Shown here piece after piece: positions 9,501 to 16,658 of a stretch of 19,070 nucleotides of DNA. Each line of letters begins with the position of its first letter. The first letter of the stretch is position 1. The DNA is from an uncultured Phycisphaerales bacterium (GTDB taxonomy: Bacteria; Planctomycetota; Phycisphaerae; UBA1845; CAIVHJ01). The stretch covers positions 1 to 19,070 of the forward strand of contig CAIVHJ010000458.1 in the NCBI GenBank assembly GCA_903905665.1, read 5' to 3'. A program made the translations under genes and the position numbers. Below the pieces are notes generated by a model that saw only the letters and a list, made by a program, of their open reading frames with translations, searched no databases and was not told the origin of the DNA.

Positions 9501-10692
9501 GAATCCCGATGGAAATGGCAATACCTGAAAGCGACATAATGTTGCTGGGGATGCCTAGGTAATACATCAGAATAAAGGCCACCAGCACCGCCAACGGAAG
9601 TGTACTGCAAACCACCACGGCACTGCGCAGATGCGAAAGAATCAGCAGGATCGCAATCGTGGCGATAATCAGTTCTTCATTCAAAGTGCCGACCAGGGTA
9701 TGAATGGCTCCTTCGATGAGTCGAGTTCGATCATAGAAAGGAACAATTTTGACTCCGGCAGGCAGACCGGCTTGCAATTGTTCAATACGTTCCTTGACGG
9801 CTTTAGTCACCGAAAGGGGGTTCTCACCATAACGCATCATGACCACTCCGCCGACGGCTTCATGGCCATTTTTTTCCAGCATGCTGCGGCGGTATTCCGG
9901 CCCAAGTTGCACGGCGGCGAGATTGCTGACGTAAATCGGGACCCCATTCCGCTCTGCCACGACGACATTTTCCAGGTCTCGTACACCACGAATCCAACCG
10001 ACGCCGCGAATCAGATATTCGGCTTTGTTCTCGAAATAAACTTTTCCCCCAACCGAGATATTGCTCCGGGCCACCGCATCGAAAACTGCTCCCAAAGTGA
10101 TGTCATAAGCGCGCAGTTTGTCGGGGTCCACGTCGATCTGGTATTCACGCACGAAGCCTCCCACACTGGCGACCTCGGCTACACCCGACACATAGAGTTG
10201 ATAGCGGACGTACCAATCCTGGATCGCCCGGAGCTCGTCAAGGCCATAACCATCACCTTCAACGGTGTACCAGAAGATTTGTCCGAGCGCGGTCGCATCG
10301 GGCGCCAGATATGGAACGACACCCGCCGGCAAGAAGGTACTGGCGATATTGAGGCGTTCCAGTACCCGGGTCCGAGCAAAATAAAAGTCGGTGTGCTCGT
10401 CAAAAATGATATCGATCATTGAAAAATTGAATTCGCTGGAAGAACGTATCGATTTCACACCAGCGAGACCCTGCAGATTTACCGACAAGGGATAGGTGAT
10501 CTGATCGTCGATTTCCTGTGGAGAACGTCCCATCCAGTCCGTAAAAACAATCACTTGATTCTCGGACAGGTCGGGAATGGCGTCGATGGGGGTTTTCAAA
10601 ACACAATATACACCCCACACTGCCATGATCGCGGTCAGCAGGAGAACAATAAAGCGGTTACGGACGCACCATTCGATAAGTCGAGGAATCAT
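6535..10692 (-). CDS. cusA: CusA-like heavy-metal efflux RND transporter with large periplasmic insertion
   Basis: This is the inner-membrane proton-driven pump of a Cu(I)/Ag(I) tripartite exporter. It is 1385 aa, whereas CusA/CzcA proteins are about 1030-1060. The N-terminus (IEWCVRNRFIVLL, then TPIDAIPDLSENQVIV) and SGIAISIGILVDAAVVMVEN in TM4, with the proton-relay Asp, are family hallmarks. The three Met of the CusA metal site are at equivalent positions: M608 (DMPVTVP), M658 (IDMVES) and M959 (RVDMLATG). M608 to M658 is 50 residues, as in E. coli CusA (M573 to M623), but M658 to M959 is 301 instead of about 49. That places about 250 extra residues at roughly 675-930, largely helical and charged. 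The region about 520-590 before GREFMPPLDEG is also unusually long and hydrophobic, suggesting extra membrane segments. The start overlaps the cusB stop as TAATG, so translation is coupled. Confidence 0.95.
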   Translation of the reverse strand: MIPRLIEWCVRNRFIVLLLTAIMAVWGVYCVLKTPIDAIPDLSENQVIVFTDWMGRSPQEIDDQITYPLSVNLQGLAGVKSIRSSSEFNFSMIDIIFDEHTDFYFARTRVLERLNIASTFLPAGVVPYLAPDATALGQIFWYTVEGDGYGLDELRAIQDWYVRYQLYVSGVAEVASVGGFVREYQIDVDPDKLRAYDITLGAVFDAVARSNISVGGKVYFENKAEYLIRGVGWIRGVRDLENVVVAERNGVPIYVSNLAAVQLGPEYRRSMLEKNGHEAVGGVVMMRYGENPLSVTKAVKERIEQLQAGLPAGVKIVPFYDRTRLIEGAIHTLVGTLNEELIIATIAILLILSHLRSAVVVCSTLPLAVLVAFILMYYLGIPSNIMSLSGIAISIGILVDAAVVMVENASHELTKQHGHEKVRGDTTEIVVKACRLVGKPIFFAIMIMLISFLPVFALTGQEGKMFHPLAFTKSFAMVGVALLAVTFVPAMIPIFIKGRLRSEEDNWIVRSFINIYKPVLTWLMQVPAAGIWFVGFLFIIGAGFVGSRALFLGVLALALFFGCVFFRRFWSKGVAFALLVVMASWAWHFPKLGREFMPPLDEGSILDMPVTVPRVSIVQAGDDIRVRDQVIRQFPEVDQIVGKVGRADTPTDPSGIDMVESIITLRPKEWWPKRKVQFADAINEAGSLVQEMQRAGFIRPDLKPDELNGLLNSATMDAIVEFDGTMRDLACRRQQEYQPVLARKLVIMTVEDLIRLLRQKGELKREPTALEVNQLAEPLVKDHGLSLVEMPRREEMTKLLTATIDSLASVGVVDMKPELLSLPFSMWTEINDSILTALGGERASLVGEYYEQFELRLDKEWVQRIKLLNWELEDQASGTLIKSLLNSLHHQAQINGVLARNPSEDELQTICRTREPKLKKQLFLWHKFKTDLVKEMDSEVQMPGWGNIWTQPIINRVDMLATGVRTMIGVKVYGPRQDDLTEEIIEDGVKRTAVKERGIQSVANEIAGVLRGIPGAVDVFPDQVVGRSYLEMDIDREKAARYGVNVGDIQEAIEVAMGGKMITTTVEGRRRFPVRVRYARDFWQTEEALRRILVTGRRGTTTEASDGVPSGLGATNPDAGKMPGGDVFQIPIADVADIKVVEGPSVIKSENGMLRSYVQLNVRDRDLVGFVEEAQRTIANQVKLPAGFFLEWSGQFEHEIRAKKTLQVVFPMVILLIFVILYMTFNDIRDALLIILAVPGALVGGVIFQSLFGFNFSVAVWVGYIACFGMATQTGIVMLVYLHDAINSRGGLTKIESLGELTHTIITGAVHRLRPKLMTEGVAIVGLMPMLWATGTGAEVMRPMAAPVLGGLLIADEVIDLLLPVIFNWYQSRKWKRLHQNQILS

Positions 10693-12281
10693 TAGTGTTG
10701 GTGTCCGGGTTGTTTACCTGATCGATCTTCTTGTGAGCCTCCGCTGGCGCCAAAGTATTGAGCTCCAACTGAGGGATTAAGCCGGTTTTCGGCATCCACC
10801 AGAAAGGCCCCTGCCGTGGCGATTTGCTCACCGGCACTGAGTCCTGAAATAACAGGATAGTATTCACCGGCGCGGCTGCCCAACTGCACTTCCACCATAT
10901 CGAAAACACCCGGAGTAGTTTCCCGATAAACCACTTGGCGTGTTCCGGTATTGATTACGGCTGAGACGGGAACAGCTAGAACTTTTTCAACCTTGACGAA
11001 CTTGAATGGGAACTTGTCGATGGGGCACAGCTCCGGCTTATCGTATAGTCGGTCAGGGTAGATCGGACAGAAATATCCTGTCGCGAAGTGCTCGGCGGCG
11101 GTAGCATCAGGATGATGTTGATCGGCAACTGGTACAAATGCCGGTGGAGTTTCCTGCTGGGCTATTTCTTGAACTTTGCCGCTCGGCAGACGAATAACGG
11201 CGCTGGCGTACATACCGGGTTTGAGTTGATCGTCCGGGTTGGCAATCTCCACACGGGCGGAGATGGTTCGTGTTCCCGGATCAACGGAATATGCAATGAA
11301 CGTAATACGCCCGGCGAAAGTCTCGTTCGGATAGGCCGTGCTCGTCACTTGCACCGCCGTTCCAATCTGAACACCCCCGATCTGATCTTCAAAAATTTTC
11401 GCCTGCATCCAAACCACACTCAGGTCGGCGATGGTGTACAAGTCGTCGCCTTCGTTGACATAATGTCCGGCCAAAACATTTTTCTCAGTCACAATACCCG
11501 AAAGAGGCGAATAGATGATGAGATGAGTATCGGGAGTACCCCGTCGCACGATTTCGTTTACTTGTTCTTCGGTAATGCCCCACAGCAGCAATTTCTGACG
11601 GGAAGATTCAACCAGAGACTTATTTCCTTCATGAACGAAGCTATCCGCTCCCTTCTGTTGTTCCAAAGCACGTATCGCAGTCAATAGTTCTTGCTGAGCG
11701 ACCAGCAAATCCGGGCTGTAGATTTGGACGAGAGGATCGCCCTTCTCGACATGCTGCCCCACATAGTTGACCAGAACGTTATCGATGCGTCCCTTGATCC
11801 GCGAACTGATGAATGCTCGGCGGGTTTCGTCATAATCCACGATGCCGACGGTACGGATTTCGCGGCTCAGCAATTGATACTCGACGGGTGAAGTTCCGAT
11901 GCGCCCCAGCTGGACTTTTTGCGGAGTCAATTGAACTTGCGAAAGCACGCCTTCAGGCAGTTGGTGACTGCCGGTTTTGGCGCGTTTGACCAGAGGCATA
12001 CCGCAAATGGGACAATTCCCCGGTTCGGCTCGCACGATGTTCGGGTGCATCGGACAGTAATACTCTGTCTCCCGAGACTCAACCATATAAGCCACCCGCT
12101 GGGGACGAGTCAGGCGGTCATAATGGTTCATGATGTTTTCCCATTGGCTGGAGATCACGCCCACGAGAACCATGAGAAAAATGAATCTCAATCGAACGTT
12201 CAGAATGCGAACAAACGCCCAGATCGATTGCAGACTGGAACGCTTCGGAGTTTCTGGTGATGCATGTGACTCTTGAGTCAT
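10692..12281 (-). CDS. cusB: CusB-like periplasmic adaptor (membrane fusion protein) with heavy-metal-binding domains
   Basis: This is the adaptor that joins the RND pump to the outer-membrane channel and hands metal to it. I start it at 12281 (529 aa) because AGGAG lies about 8 nt upstream; the frame is open 30 codons further up without such support. A single N-terminal membrane anchor (about 31-45, RFIFLMVLVGVISS) is followed by a heavy-metal-binding domain (YYCPMHPNIVR ... CPICGMPLVK, Cys76, Cys90, Cys93, with the Met-rich CPMHP and CGMP motifs). The barrel-sandwich/lipoyl and hairpin parts follow: SSRIKGRIDNVLVNYVGQHV, IYSPDLLVAQQELL, and SPLSGIVTEKNVLAGHYVNE. A second, degenerate copy of the metal domain (YFCPIYPDRLY ... 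LCPIDKFPFKF, about 403-425) is inserted before the membrane-proximal domain. The C-terminus ends GHQH. Confidence 0.94.
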   Translation of the reverse strand: MTQESHASPETPKRSSLQSIWAFVRILNVRLRFIFLMVLVGVISSQWENIMNHYDRLTRPQRVAYMVESRETEYYCPMHPNIVRAEPGNCPICGMPLVKRAKTGSHQLPEGVLSQVQLTPQKVQLGRIGTSPVEYQLLSREIRTVGIVDYDETRRAFISSRIKGRIDNVLVNYVGQHVEKGDPLVQIYSPDLLVAQQELLTAIRALEQQKGADSFVHEGNKSLVESSRQKLLLWGITEEQVNEIVRRGTPDTHLIIYSPLSGIVTEKNVLAGHYVNEGDDLYTIADLSVVWMQAKIFEDQIGGVQIGTAVQVTSTAYPNETFAGRITFIAYSVDPGTRTISARVEIANPDDQLKPGMYASAVIRLPSGKVQEIAQQETPPAFVPVADQHHPDATAAEHFATGYFCPIYPDRLYDKPELCPIDKFPFKFVKVEKVLAVPVSAVINTGTRQVVYRETTPGVFDMVEVQLGSRAGEYYPVISGLSAGEQIATAGAFLVDAENRLNPSVGAQYFGASGGSQEDRSGKQPGHQH

Positions 12282-12327
12282 TCTCAAACTCCTGATCGTC
12301 CATGACAAAATTAGCGACCCGGGCTTC

Positions 12328-13116
12328 TCATGACCAAGCCAAATGGTCAGGACCGAAAACCAGACTGCCACCCAGGTAGCCGGTTACGCCTAGCAGAACA
12401 CAGGTGACGAATAATGCTCCCGCGTATACCCAGCGCCACGAACCAGTCAACCGGTTCCATCGCCAAACCCGAAACGCAGATAGGCCCAGCGCCAAAATCA
12501 TGATCGTCGTGGAAACCAGCTCATGCCATTCCGCGATCACCGCCATGGTCGCACTAAATCGCATGGAATCAAGAGCGATATTTCCCGTGATCACCGCCGC
12601 CACCGATGCGAGCGTACCCACCAGCAACGGTGGAATGTCTGCTTTGGCAAAACTCTCCCGTCCTGAAATCATCCAGACCAGCAGGCCCAAAAAGGCCAAT
12701 GGAATTCCGGCTAACGGAAAATGGACCAGGACCGGATGCACACGCCCCAGCCACGGGATTCGTTGGGGCGACTGGCTCAGACCGGTATCGTGTTTCTGGT
12801 CAGAGCTTGGTTCTGAGGCGGAAGATTGCTTCCCGTCGATCTGTGACACTTCAGAACGAGCAAATTGTGGAAGGTGCTCTAGGTATTTCTCAGGATCGGC
12901 TTTGAATTTCGCCAGACACCGATCACAGCAAAAGGCTATCGTTTGCCCTCGATAGGTTGTGGTAATTGATGGGTCCGCTTTCTGGTCAGTCAGGACAGGG
13001 CACCATTCATTCAAAACAGGATTATCACCCCACGCCGACGAAGCCAGAAAAGCTATTCCAAGAAACGCTCCCAGCAAAAAAAGTCCCTTTCTATTCCACC
13101 GGTCCAATCCAAGCAT
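12328..13116 (-). CDS. Membrane protein with YHS metal-binding domain and DUF2231 domain
   Basis: This 262-aa protein has an N-terminal signal or anchor (GLFLLGAFLGIAFLASSAWG) and then a YHS-type domain. In that domain, Cys39 (EWCPVLTD) is followed by AFCCDRCLAKFKADPEKYL with Cys63, 64 and 67, giving metal-coordinating Cys on the periplasmic side. A Ser/Gln-rich linker leads to a DUF2231 domain with HPVLVHFPLAGIPLAF (about 127-142) and four predicted membrane segments to the end. DUF2231 proteins often accompany metal or redox systems, but their activity is not established. It lies between the triple-YHS gene and cusB, with 46 nt to the cusB ATG. CAGGA precedes its own ATG. A role in receiving or sensing Cu/Ag in the periplasm is inference. 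Confidence 0.88.
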   Translation of the reverse strand: MLGLDRWNRKGLFLLGAFLGIAFLASSAWGDNPVLNEWCPVLTDQKADPSITTTYRGQTIAFCCDRCLAKFKADPEKYLEHLPQFARSEVSQIDGKQSSASEPSSDQKHDTGLSQSPQRIPWLGRVHPVLVHFPLAGIPLAFLGLLVWMISGRESFAKADIPPLLVGTLASVAAVITGNIALDSMRFSATMAVIAEWHELVSTTIMILALGLSAFRVWRWNRLTGSWRWVYAGALFVTCVLLGVTGYLGGSLVFGPDHLAWS

Positions 13117-13153
13117 GGCAAATCCTGATCCACTTCATGAGTCGCGTCTATGC

Positions 13154-13237
13154 TTAATGATGTCCGCCGTGAGAATCCGGATCCTGATGTTCTTCTTTCT
13201 TGACTTCCGGAACCGCGAGTTCGGCGCTGCTGTTTCC
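13154..13237 (-). pseudogene. In-frame His-rich tail beyond the TAG stop of the triple-YHS gene
   Basis: Directly after the TAG, the same frame reads GNSSAELAVPEVKKEE then HQDPDSHGGHH and a TAA. The tail is charged and ends in a His cluster like C-terminal metal-binding tails of periplasmic Cu proteins. Either a point mutation (for example CAG to TAG) has cut it off, or the UAG is read through at some level. Confidence 0.5.
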
Positions 13238-13903
13238 CTAGTCGCTGATATCGTAGCCCTGTTCCTTGAGTTTCGGGCTGTATTGCGCGGGATCCTTCGT
13301 GAATTTTTCCGGGCAGTTCGGGCAACAGAAATAGACTTTATAACCCCCCTTCATCATGGTGAAGGCTTTGGGATCGATGGGTTTTCCGGAAACCGGGCAT
13401 TTGGTTTGATAGGTATAACTATTGGCCAACGCTGCCTGGTACTTCGCCGGCTCCTTTTGAAACTTTGCGGGGCAGTCCTTGCAGCAGAAAAACACTTTGT
13501 TCCCCTGGTATTCAATGCTGACTTTGGAGTCCACCGGTTCTCCGCTCACCGGGCAAACCAACTGCACTTTGGGACGTGAAGCCAATATCCGGCGCTGCTC
13601 TTTCACCTGGTTTGCAAACTTTGCCGGATCGGCTTGGTACTTTTTTATGCAGGATGAACAACAGAAGAACACCGGCCCCTCATCCGTCGCGACACTGACG
13701 GCCAAATTGACCGGCTCCCCCGTTACCGGACACTTGGGAAGAGCCACCGGCTGTTCCTGTTCGGCAGTTTTCTTCTCCGGCGATTCCTGTTTCCCGGACG
13801 GTACTACCGGTTGTCCTTTAGTATCCTGAGCAAGAACGAAACCGATTGATCCCAGCAGCGCCACAACGACGACCATCACGATTCCCCATTTACAGTTGTT
13901 CAT
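13238..13903 (-). CDS. Secreted protein with three tandem YHS metal-binding domains
   Basis: This 221-aa protein (start at 13903, chosen over 13918 because GGGAG lies about 9 nt upstream) has a signal peptide (VMVVVVALLGSIGFVLA-Q, about 8-26) and a Lys/Glu/Gln-rich linker. Three YHS domains follow, each with CPV(T/S)G(E/K)P and FFCC or YFCC-x2-C: Cys58/81/82/85, Cys117/140/141/144 and Cys169/193/194/197. Each domain ends in a KF-x-x-(D/E)PA(K/Q) helix. The likely role is periplasmic soft-metal binding as first gene of the efflux operon. The annotated stop (TAG, 13238-13240) is followed in the same frame by 27 sense codons with a His-rich end (HQDPDSHGGHH) and then TAA at 13154-13156, so the ancestral protein was probably about 249 aa. 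Confidence 0.9.
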   Translation of the reverse strand: MNNCKWGIVMVVVVALLGSIGFVLAQDTKGQPVVPSGKQESPEKKTAEQEQPVALPKCPVTGEPVNLAVSVATDEGPVFFCCSSCIKKYQADPAKFANQVKEQRRILASRPKVQLVCPVSGEPVDSKVSIEYQGNKVFFCCKDCPAKFQKEPAKYQAALANSYTYQTKCPVSGKPIDPKAFTMMKGGYKVYFCCPNCPEKFTKDPAQYSPKLKEQGYDISD

Positions 13904-13937
13904 TTTCGTCACTCCCATATCAATAGGCTCTAAAATC

Positions 13938-13977
13938 CTGACAACGGAACAGCAATATTATAGTGCGTATTATAATA
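13938..13977. promoter_or_regulatory. AT-rich divergent promoter/operator region of the efflux genes
   Basis: The spacer between the leftward operon (ATG at 13903) and the rightward outer-membrane gene contains a perfect 7-bp dyad, TATTATA (13956-13962) and TATAATA (13971-13977), with 8 bases between. TATAAT-like -10 elements are present on both strands here (TATAAT at 13971 on +, and TATAAT on - at 13957-13962). The -35 matches are weak on both sides; CTGACA at 13938 is a poor-spaced candidate for +. A dyad overlapping divergent -10s suits a metal-responsive regulator, but no regulator gene is in the window. Confidence 0.45.
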
Positions 13978-14125
13978 AACAAGGAAAATGTCTTTCTGCC
14001 GCCAAATGTATAACCCCGAACAAGTCATCAACAACCAAATAGGATGGCCCTCTTCGAGTTCCGAGGACATATTGACGGCAATTGGAACATCAACCATAGT
14101 GGTGAATTGGGAAGGCTCCATTTCC

Positions 14126-15691
14126 ATGGCGAAGCGTTCATTAAAACATCCCATCGGGTTCCTGTTGATCACCCCCCTATGGCTCCTATCGTGTACCAGC
14201 ATCAACCACACCTCTGAGATACAACAAGCCGAACAACTTACTGAGTCCACTATCGGACGGCAACCCCGTTGGACGGAACAATTAGAAGTACAGGAACTCC
14301 ATATTGGAGAGGACCGCATCCTGACCCTTGATCAATCTGTTGATCTGGCCCTTGCTAACAACCGTTCTTTGCGGGCCGATCTGGAAGTAATTGGTCAAGC
14401 CCAAGCCGATCTGATACAGGCGGGCCTGCTGCCCAATCCGATGCTCTCTTTCATGATCAGATTTCCTGAAGGGGGAGGCCGTTCCGCGCTGGATTTTGGT
14501 CTGAGTCAGGAATTGGCTGATTTATGGATGATCCCCAGCCGCAAGCATGCCGCCCAGGCCCTGCTTCAAGAGCGAATTCTTTCGTTCGTCGATACAACCA
14601 TTGCCCTGAATAACGAAGTCAAAACCAGGTATTGCGAATTGCAGTACCAAATGCTGGCCATCGATCTGCAACAACAGAACTTGAAGATCGTGGAACAAGC
14701 GATTGAAAGTGCACAGGCCCGCTATCAAACGGGGGCAGGCAGCGTGCTGGACGTCAATTTGCCCCGTGGTCGGCAGCTGGAGGCTGAACTGGCGCTCATC
14801 ACCTTGCGTAATGACTACAAGGTCACTCAGCAAACCTTGTTGCGATTGATGGGTGTGGCCAATAGTTCGGTCGATTGGAAACCCACACCTTTGGAAACAG
14901 GATTTAGAACACTCTCCGTCAACGAAGCGGATTTGATTGAATTGGCCCTGGTGCAAAGACTCGATGTACAGGCTGCCGAATGTGAGATGGAGTCAGCGGT
15001 TGCTGATTTTGAACAACAAAAATTGAAAGTCATTTCCAGCCTGAGCCTGGGCGCCTCCGCTACACGCTTTGAGAATCGTGCCCAACCCGGACGCAAAATT
15101 CTCGCGGATACTGCGTTGGTATCCGCTAAAGCGGGAGAACTTACGGCTCCAGAAATCCAATCGCGTACGGAGCGCCGCCGCGAGCGTGCACAAATGATCG
15201 ACTGGATCATCGGCCCTACTATTCAAGTCCCGGTACCGATCTTTGATCAGAATCAGGCTCAGATTGCTAAAGCACAATGCCGGGCAAAAGAACTGAAACA
15301 ACGTTTTGAAGAAGTTCAGCAGCGCGTTATTGAGGGAGTGCGCTCGGCACTGGCCCTCCGGCAAATCGCCGAAACGAGAGCAAGTTTCTTCCGTGATTCG
15401 TTGCTGCCGTTGCAGGAATCCAATTTGCAGGTGGCCCAGCAAGCTTATCAAACAGGCCAGGAATCTATCCTGACAGTATTACTGGCTCAGGAGTCTTTGA
15501 TACAAACGCGTTTGGATTATGCTTCGGCCATGAGAGACTTGGTGATTTCTTCCGCTAACCTGGAACGACAACTCGCGGGTCAACTGCCGGAATCATTTTT
15601 ATCGCCCATCGAAAATCCGCCGACTCCGCAGCCGAGCGATGACGCGAATCTCTCGTCTGAAATTTATGATGGACAGAGCCGTCTCCGCTGA
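14126..15691 (+). CDS. CusC/TolC-like outer-membrane efflux lipoprotein
   Basis: This is the outer-membrane channel of the tripartite metal pump (521 aa), of the OEP/TolC family. I start it at 14126, although the frame is open from an ATG at 13988. From 14126 the protein begins with a lipoprotein signal (KRSLKHPIGFLLITPLWLLSC, lipobox LLSC with Cys23), and GGAAGG lies upstream. Family motifs include LTLDQSVDLALANNRSLRAD, AGLLPNPMLSF, ELADLWMIPSRK, and the repeat copy VPVPIFDQNQAQIAKAQ. Long amphipathic helices follow (RYQTGAGSVLDVNLPRGRQ; AYQTGQESILTVLLAQESL), the two QTG-x(4)-L signatures of the internally duplicated fold. A helical insertion (about residues 325-365, SAKAGELTAPEIQSRTERRR) precedes the second half. 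Divergent orientation beside cusBA supports joint regulation. Confidence 0.93.
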   Translation: MAKRSLKHPIGFLLITPLWLLSCTSINHTSEIQQAEQLTESTIGRQPRWTEQLEVQELHIGEDRILTLDQSVDLALANNRSLRADLEVIGQAQADLIQAGLLPNPMLSFMIRFPEGGGRSALDFGLSQELADLWMIPSRKHAAQALLQERILSFVDTTIALNNEVKTRYCELQYQMLAIDLQQQNLKIVEQAIESAQARYQTGAGSVLDVNLPRGRQLEAELALITLRNDYKVTQQTLLRLMGVANSSVDWKPTPLETGFRTLSVNEADLIELALVQRLDVQAAECEMESAVADFEQQKLKVISSLSLGASATRFENRAQPGRKILADTALVSAKAGELTAPEIQSRTERRRERAQMIDWIIGPTIQVPVPIFDQNQAQIAKAQCRAKELKQRFEEVQQRVIEGVRSALALRQIAETRASFFRDSLLPLQESNLQVAQQAYQTGQESILTVLLAQESLIQTRLDYASAMRDLVISSANLERQLAGQLPESFLSPIENPPTPQPSDDANLSSEIYDGQSRLR

Positions 15692-15708
15692 CCGAAAGGA
15701 ATTGATCG

Positions 15709-15999
15709 ATGAAAGTATTTTCAGATTGAAACTGCCGGTTTTTGGCCCAAGCGTTACGTCAATTCGTTCGCATGTATGCCCTACACGAAGCCCGCGAGGA
15801 TACGGTTTGGTTTTCCGCGATCCGAAAATTTGTCTCGGACAATAAGTACGATACTTTGGGTGAAAATTTTGAGAAGAAGGAGCATCAACTTTTCGGTGAA
15901 GGCGGGTTCGAGGAGATAGTTGACCGGGTAGCTGCCATCGAAAAAGAATTCGGCATCTATGATCTAGCCCAGTTCACGCCGAAAACCAGAGCGTCATGA
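15709..15999 (+). pseudogene. Hemerythrin-domain protein remnant (5' end deleted)
   Basis: From 15742 to 15999 the frame reads like the C-terminal third of a bacterial hemerythrin HHE-domain protein: RQFVRMYALHEAREDTVWF, then FVSDNKYDTLGENFEKKEHQ and a C-terminal IEKEFGIYDLAQFTPK. Only the later ligand-bearing helices remain, including H..E/D in ALHEARED and EKKEHQ. Upstream, a plausible start (ATG at 15709 after AAGGA) is in the same frame, but TGA ends it after six codons. The N-terminal helices with the first His ligands are missing, so it cannot make a normal di-iron four-helix bundle. I read it as an internal deletion plus decay. A TTG start at 15742 would give an 85-aa fragment of doubtful use. 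Confidence 0.7.
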
Positions 16000-16087
16000 A
16001 CCGTAACTTGTCCACCGATTCCAGAACTCTACTTGGCGAATCGATTTCCTTGTTCGTCCGCTGGAATCGCAACTATTGCGGTAACAA

Positions 16088-16129
16088 AGCGGGCGAACGG
16101 GTTCGAACCGTCAACATTCAGATTGGAAG
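16088..16129 (-). other. tRNA-Gly(TCC) 3' half, probable attachment-site remnant
   Basis: On the minus strand the sequence gives anticodon loop CTTCCAA (anticodon TCC), stem half TCTGA, variable loop ATGTT, T-arm GACGG-TTCGAAC-CCGTT, acceptor half CGCCCGC and discriminator T, exactly positions 32-73 of a tRNA-Gly. The 5' side then departs: no D-arm and no GCGGGCG acceptor partner appear in the next 100 nt. No CCA is encoded. A 42-nt tRNA 3' half is what an integrase of the tyrosine family leaves at an attachment site. Confidence 0.75.
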
Positions 16130-16585
16130 TTTGACGAAAACTCATGCTGATTGGCCCGTGAATCCCCGTACGGACAATAGGTTTACGCTTGTCCAGCGTC
16201 CCTTTCGCAATCCATAGCAAACAAACGCGATTCTGAGCCTTCTAATGCAGCAGTACAGGCGCGACAAAAACAGTACCGTACTGTCTTTCCAATCAGACGC
16301 TTCTGAATCCACTGTCGGAAGCTGCTTGGAATAGCAACGAACGTAACTCATTATATTACAATTACTTACGACGCTTTTTCTCGCGTTTTTCTCTTGCAAA
16401 ACGTCGTAACTTGTTATAACACATGAGGTTATGAACAGTCCAGTCGGATGAATCCGAGCATGGAAGCGGACAGTGTATCAGACACCTGTCTGGACGAGAA
16501 TCGGATACGATGGACGGACAAAAAGACTATGACATAAAGCGCCGCGACGACGCGGGTCAGTTTGGGCGCGGGCAATAGCAACAAA
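16130..16585. other. Non-coding stretch between the tRNA-Gly remnant and the CobS-like gene
   Basis: I see no credible gene here. It contains a 15-bp palindrome ACAGTACCGTACTGT (16270-16284) and an 8-bp inverted repeat TTACGACG (16366-16373) with CGTCGTAA (16402-16409) across a T/C-rich loop. AT-rich sequence around 16350 and 16410-16422 could hold a promoter (TTATAA-like at 16414) for the downstream gene. None of these is strong enough for a separate functional call. Confidence 0.4.
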
Positions 16586-16631
16586 ATGACGACACCGACC
16601 AAACGTGGAGGCCGGTGTCGTCATCTTTTTT
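16586..16631 (+). terminator. Strong intrinsic terminator or attenuator upstream of the CobS-like gene
   Basis: ATGACGACACCG (16586-16597) pairs perfectly with CGGTGTCGTCAT (16613-16624), a 12-bp stem with a 15-nt loop, followed by C and seven T. The ATG of the next gene lies only 28 nt after the T-run, and no gene ends just upstream. It therefore either ends a short leader or small RNA, or attenuates the downstream gene. Confidence 0.85.
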
Positions 16632-16658
16632 TACTGAAACCACGAACAAGGAACGACC

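Noticed and set aside
8806..9528. 240-codon plus-strand frame opposite the pump gene
   Set aside because: It lies fully inside the CusA-like gene in antisense, and its composition is an Asn/His/Lys-rich mirror of the membrane segments. The same applies to 9631-10422 and 11088-11687.
12959..13579. 206-codon plus-strand frame opposite the YHS genes
   Set aside because: It overlaps two convincing minus-strand genes with signal peptides and YHS domains, and its own translation has no domain or ribosome-binding site support.
13988..14125. Upstream ATG (13988) for the outer-membrane efflux gene
   Set aside because: It would bury a clean lipoprotein signal and lipobox 47 residues into the protein. 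The ATG at 14126 has its own ribosome-binding site.
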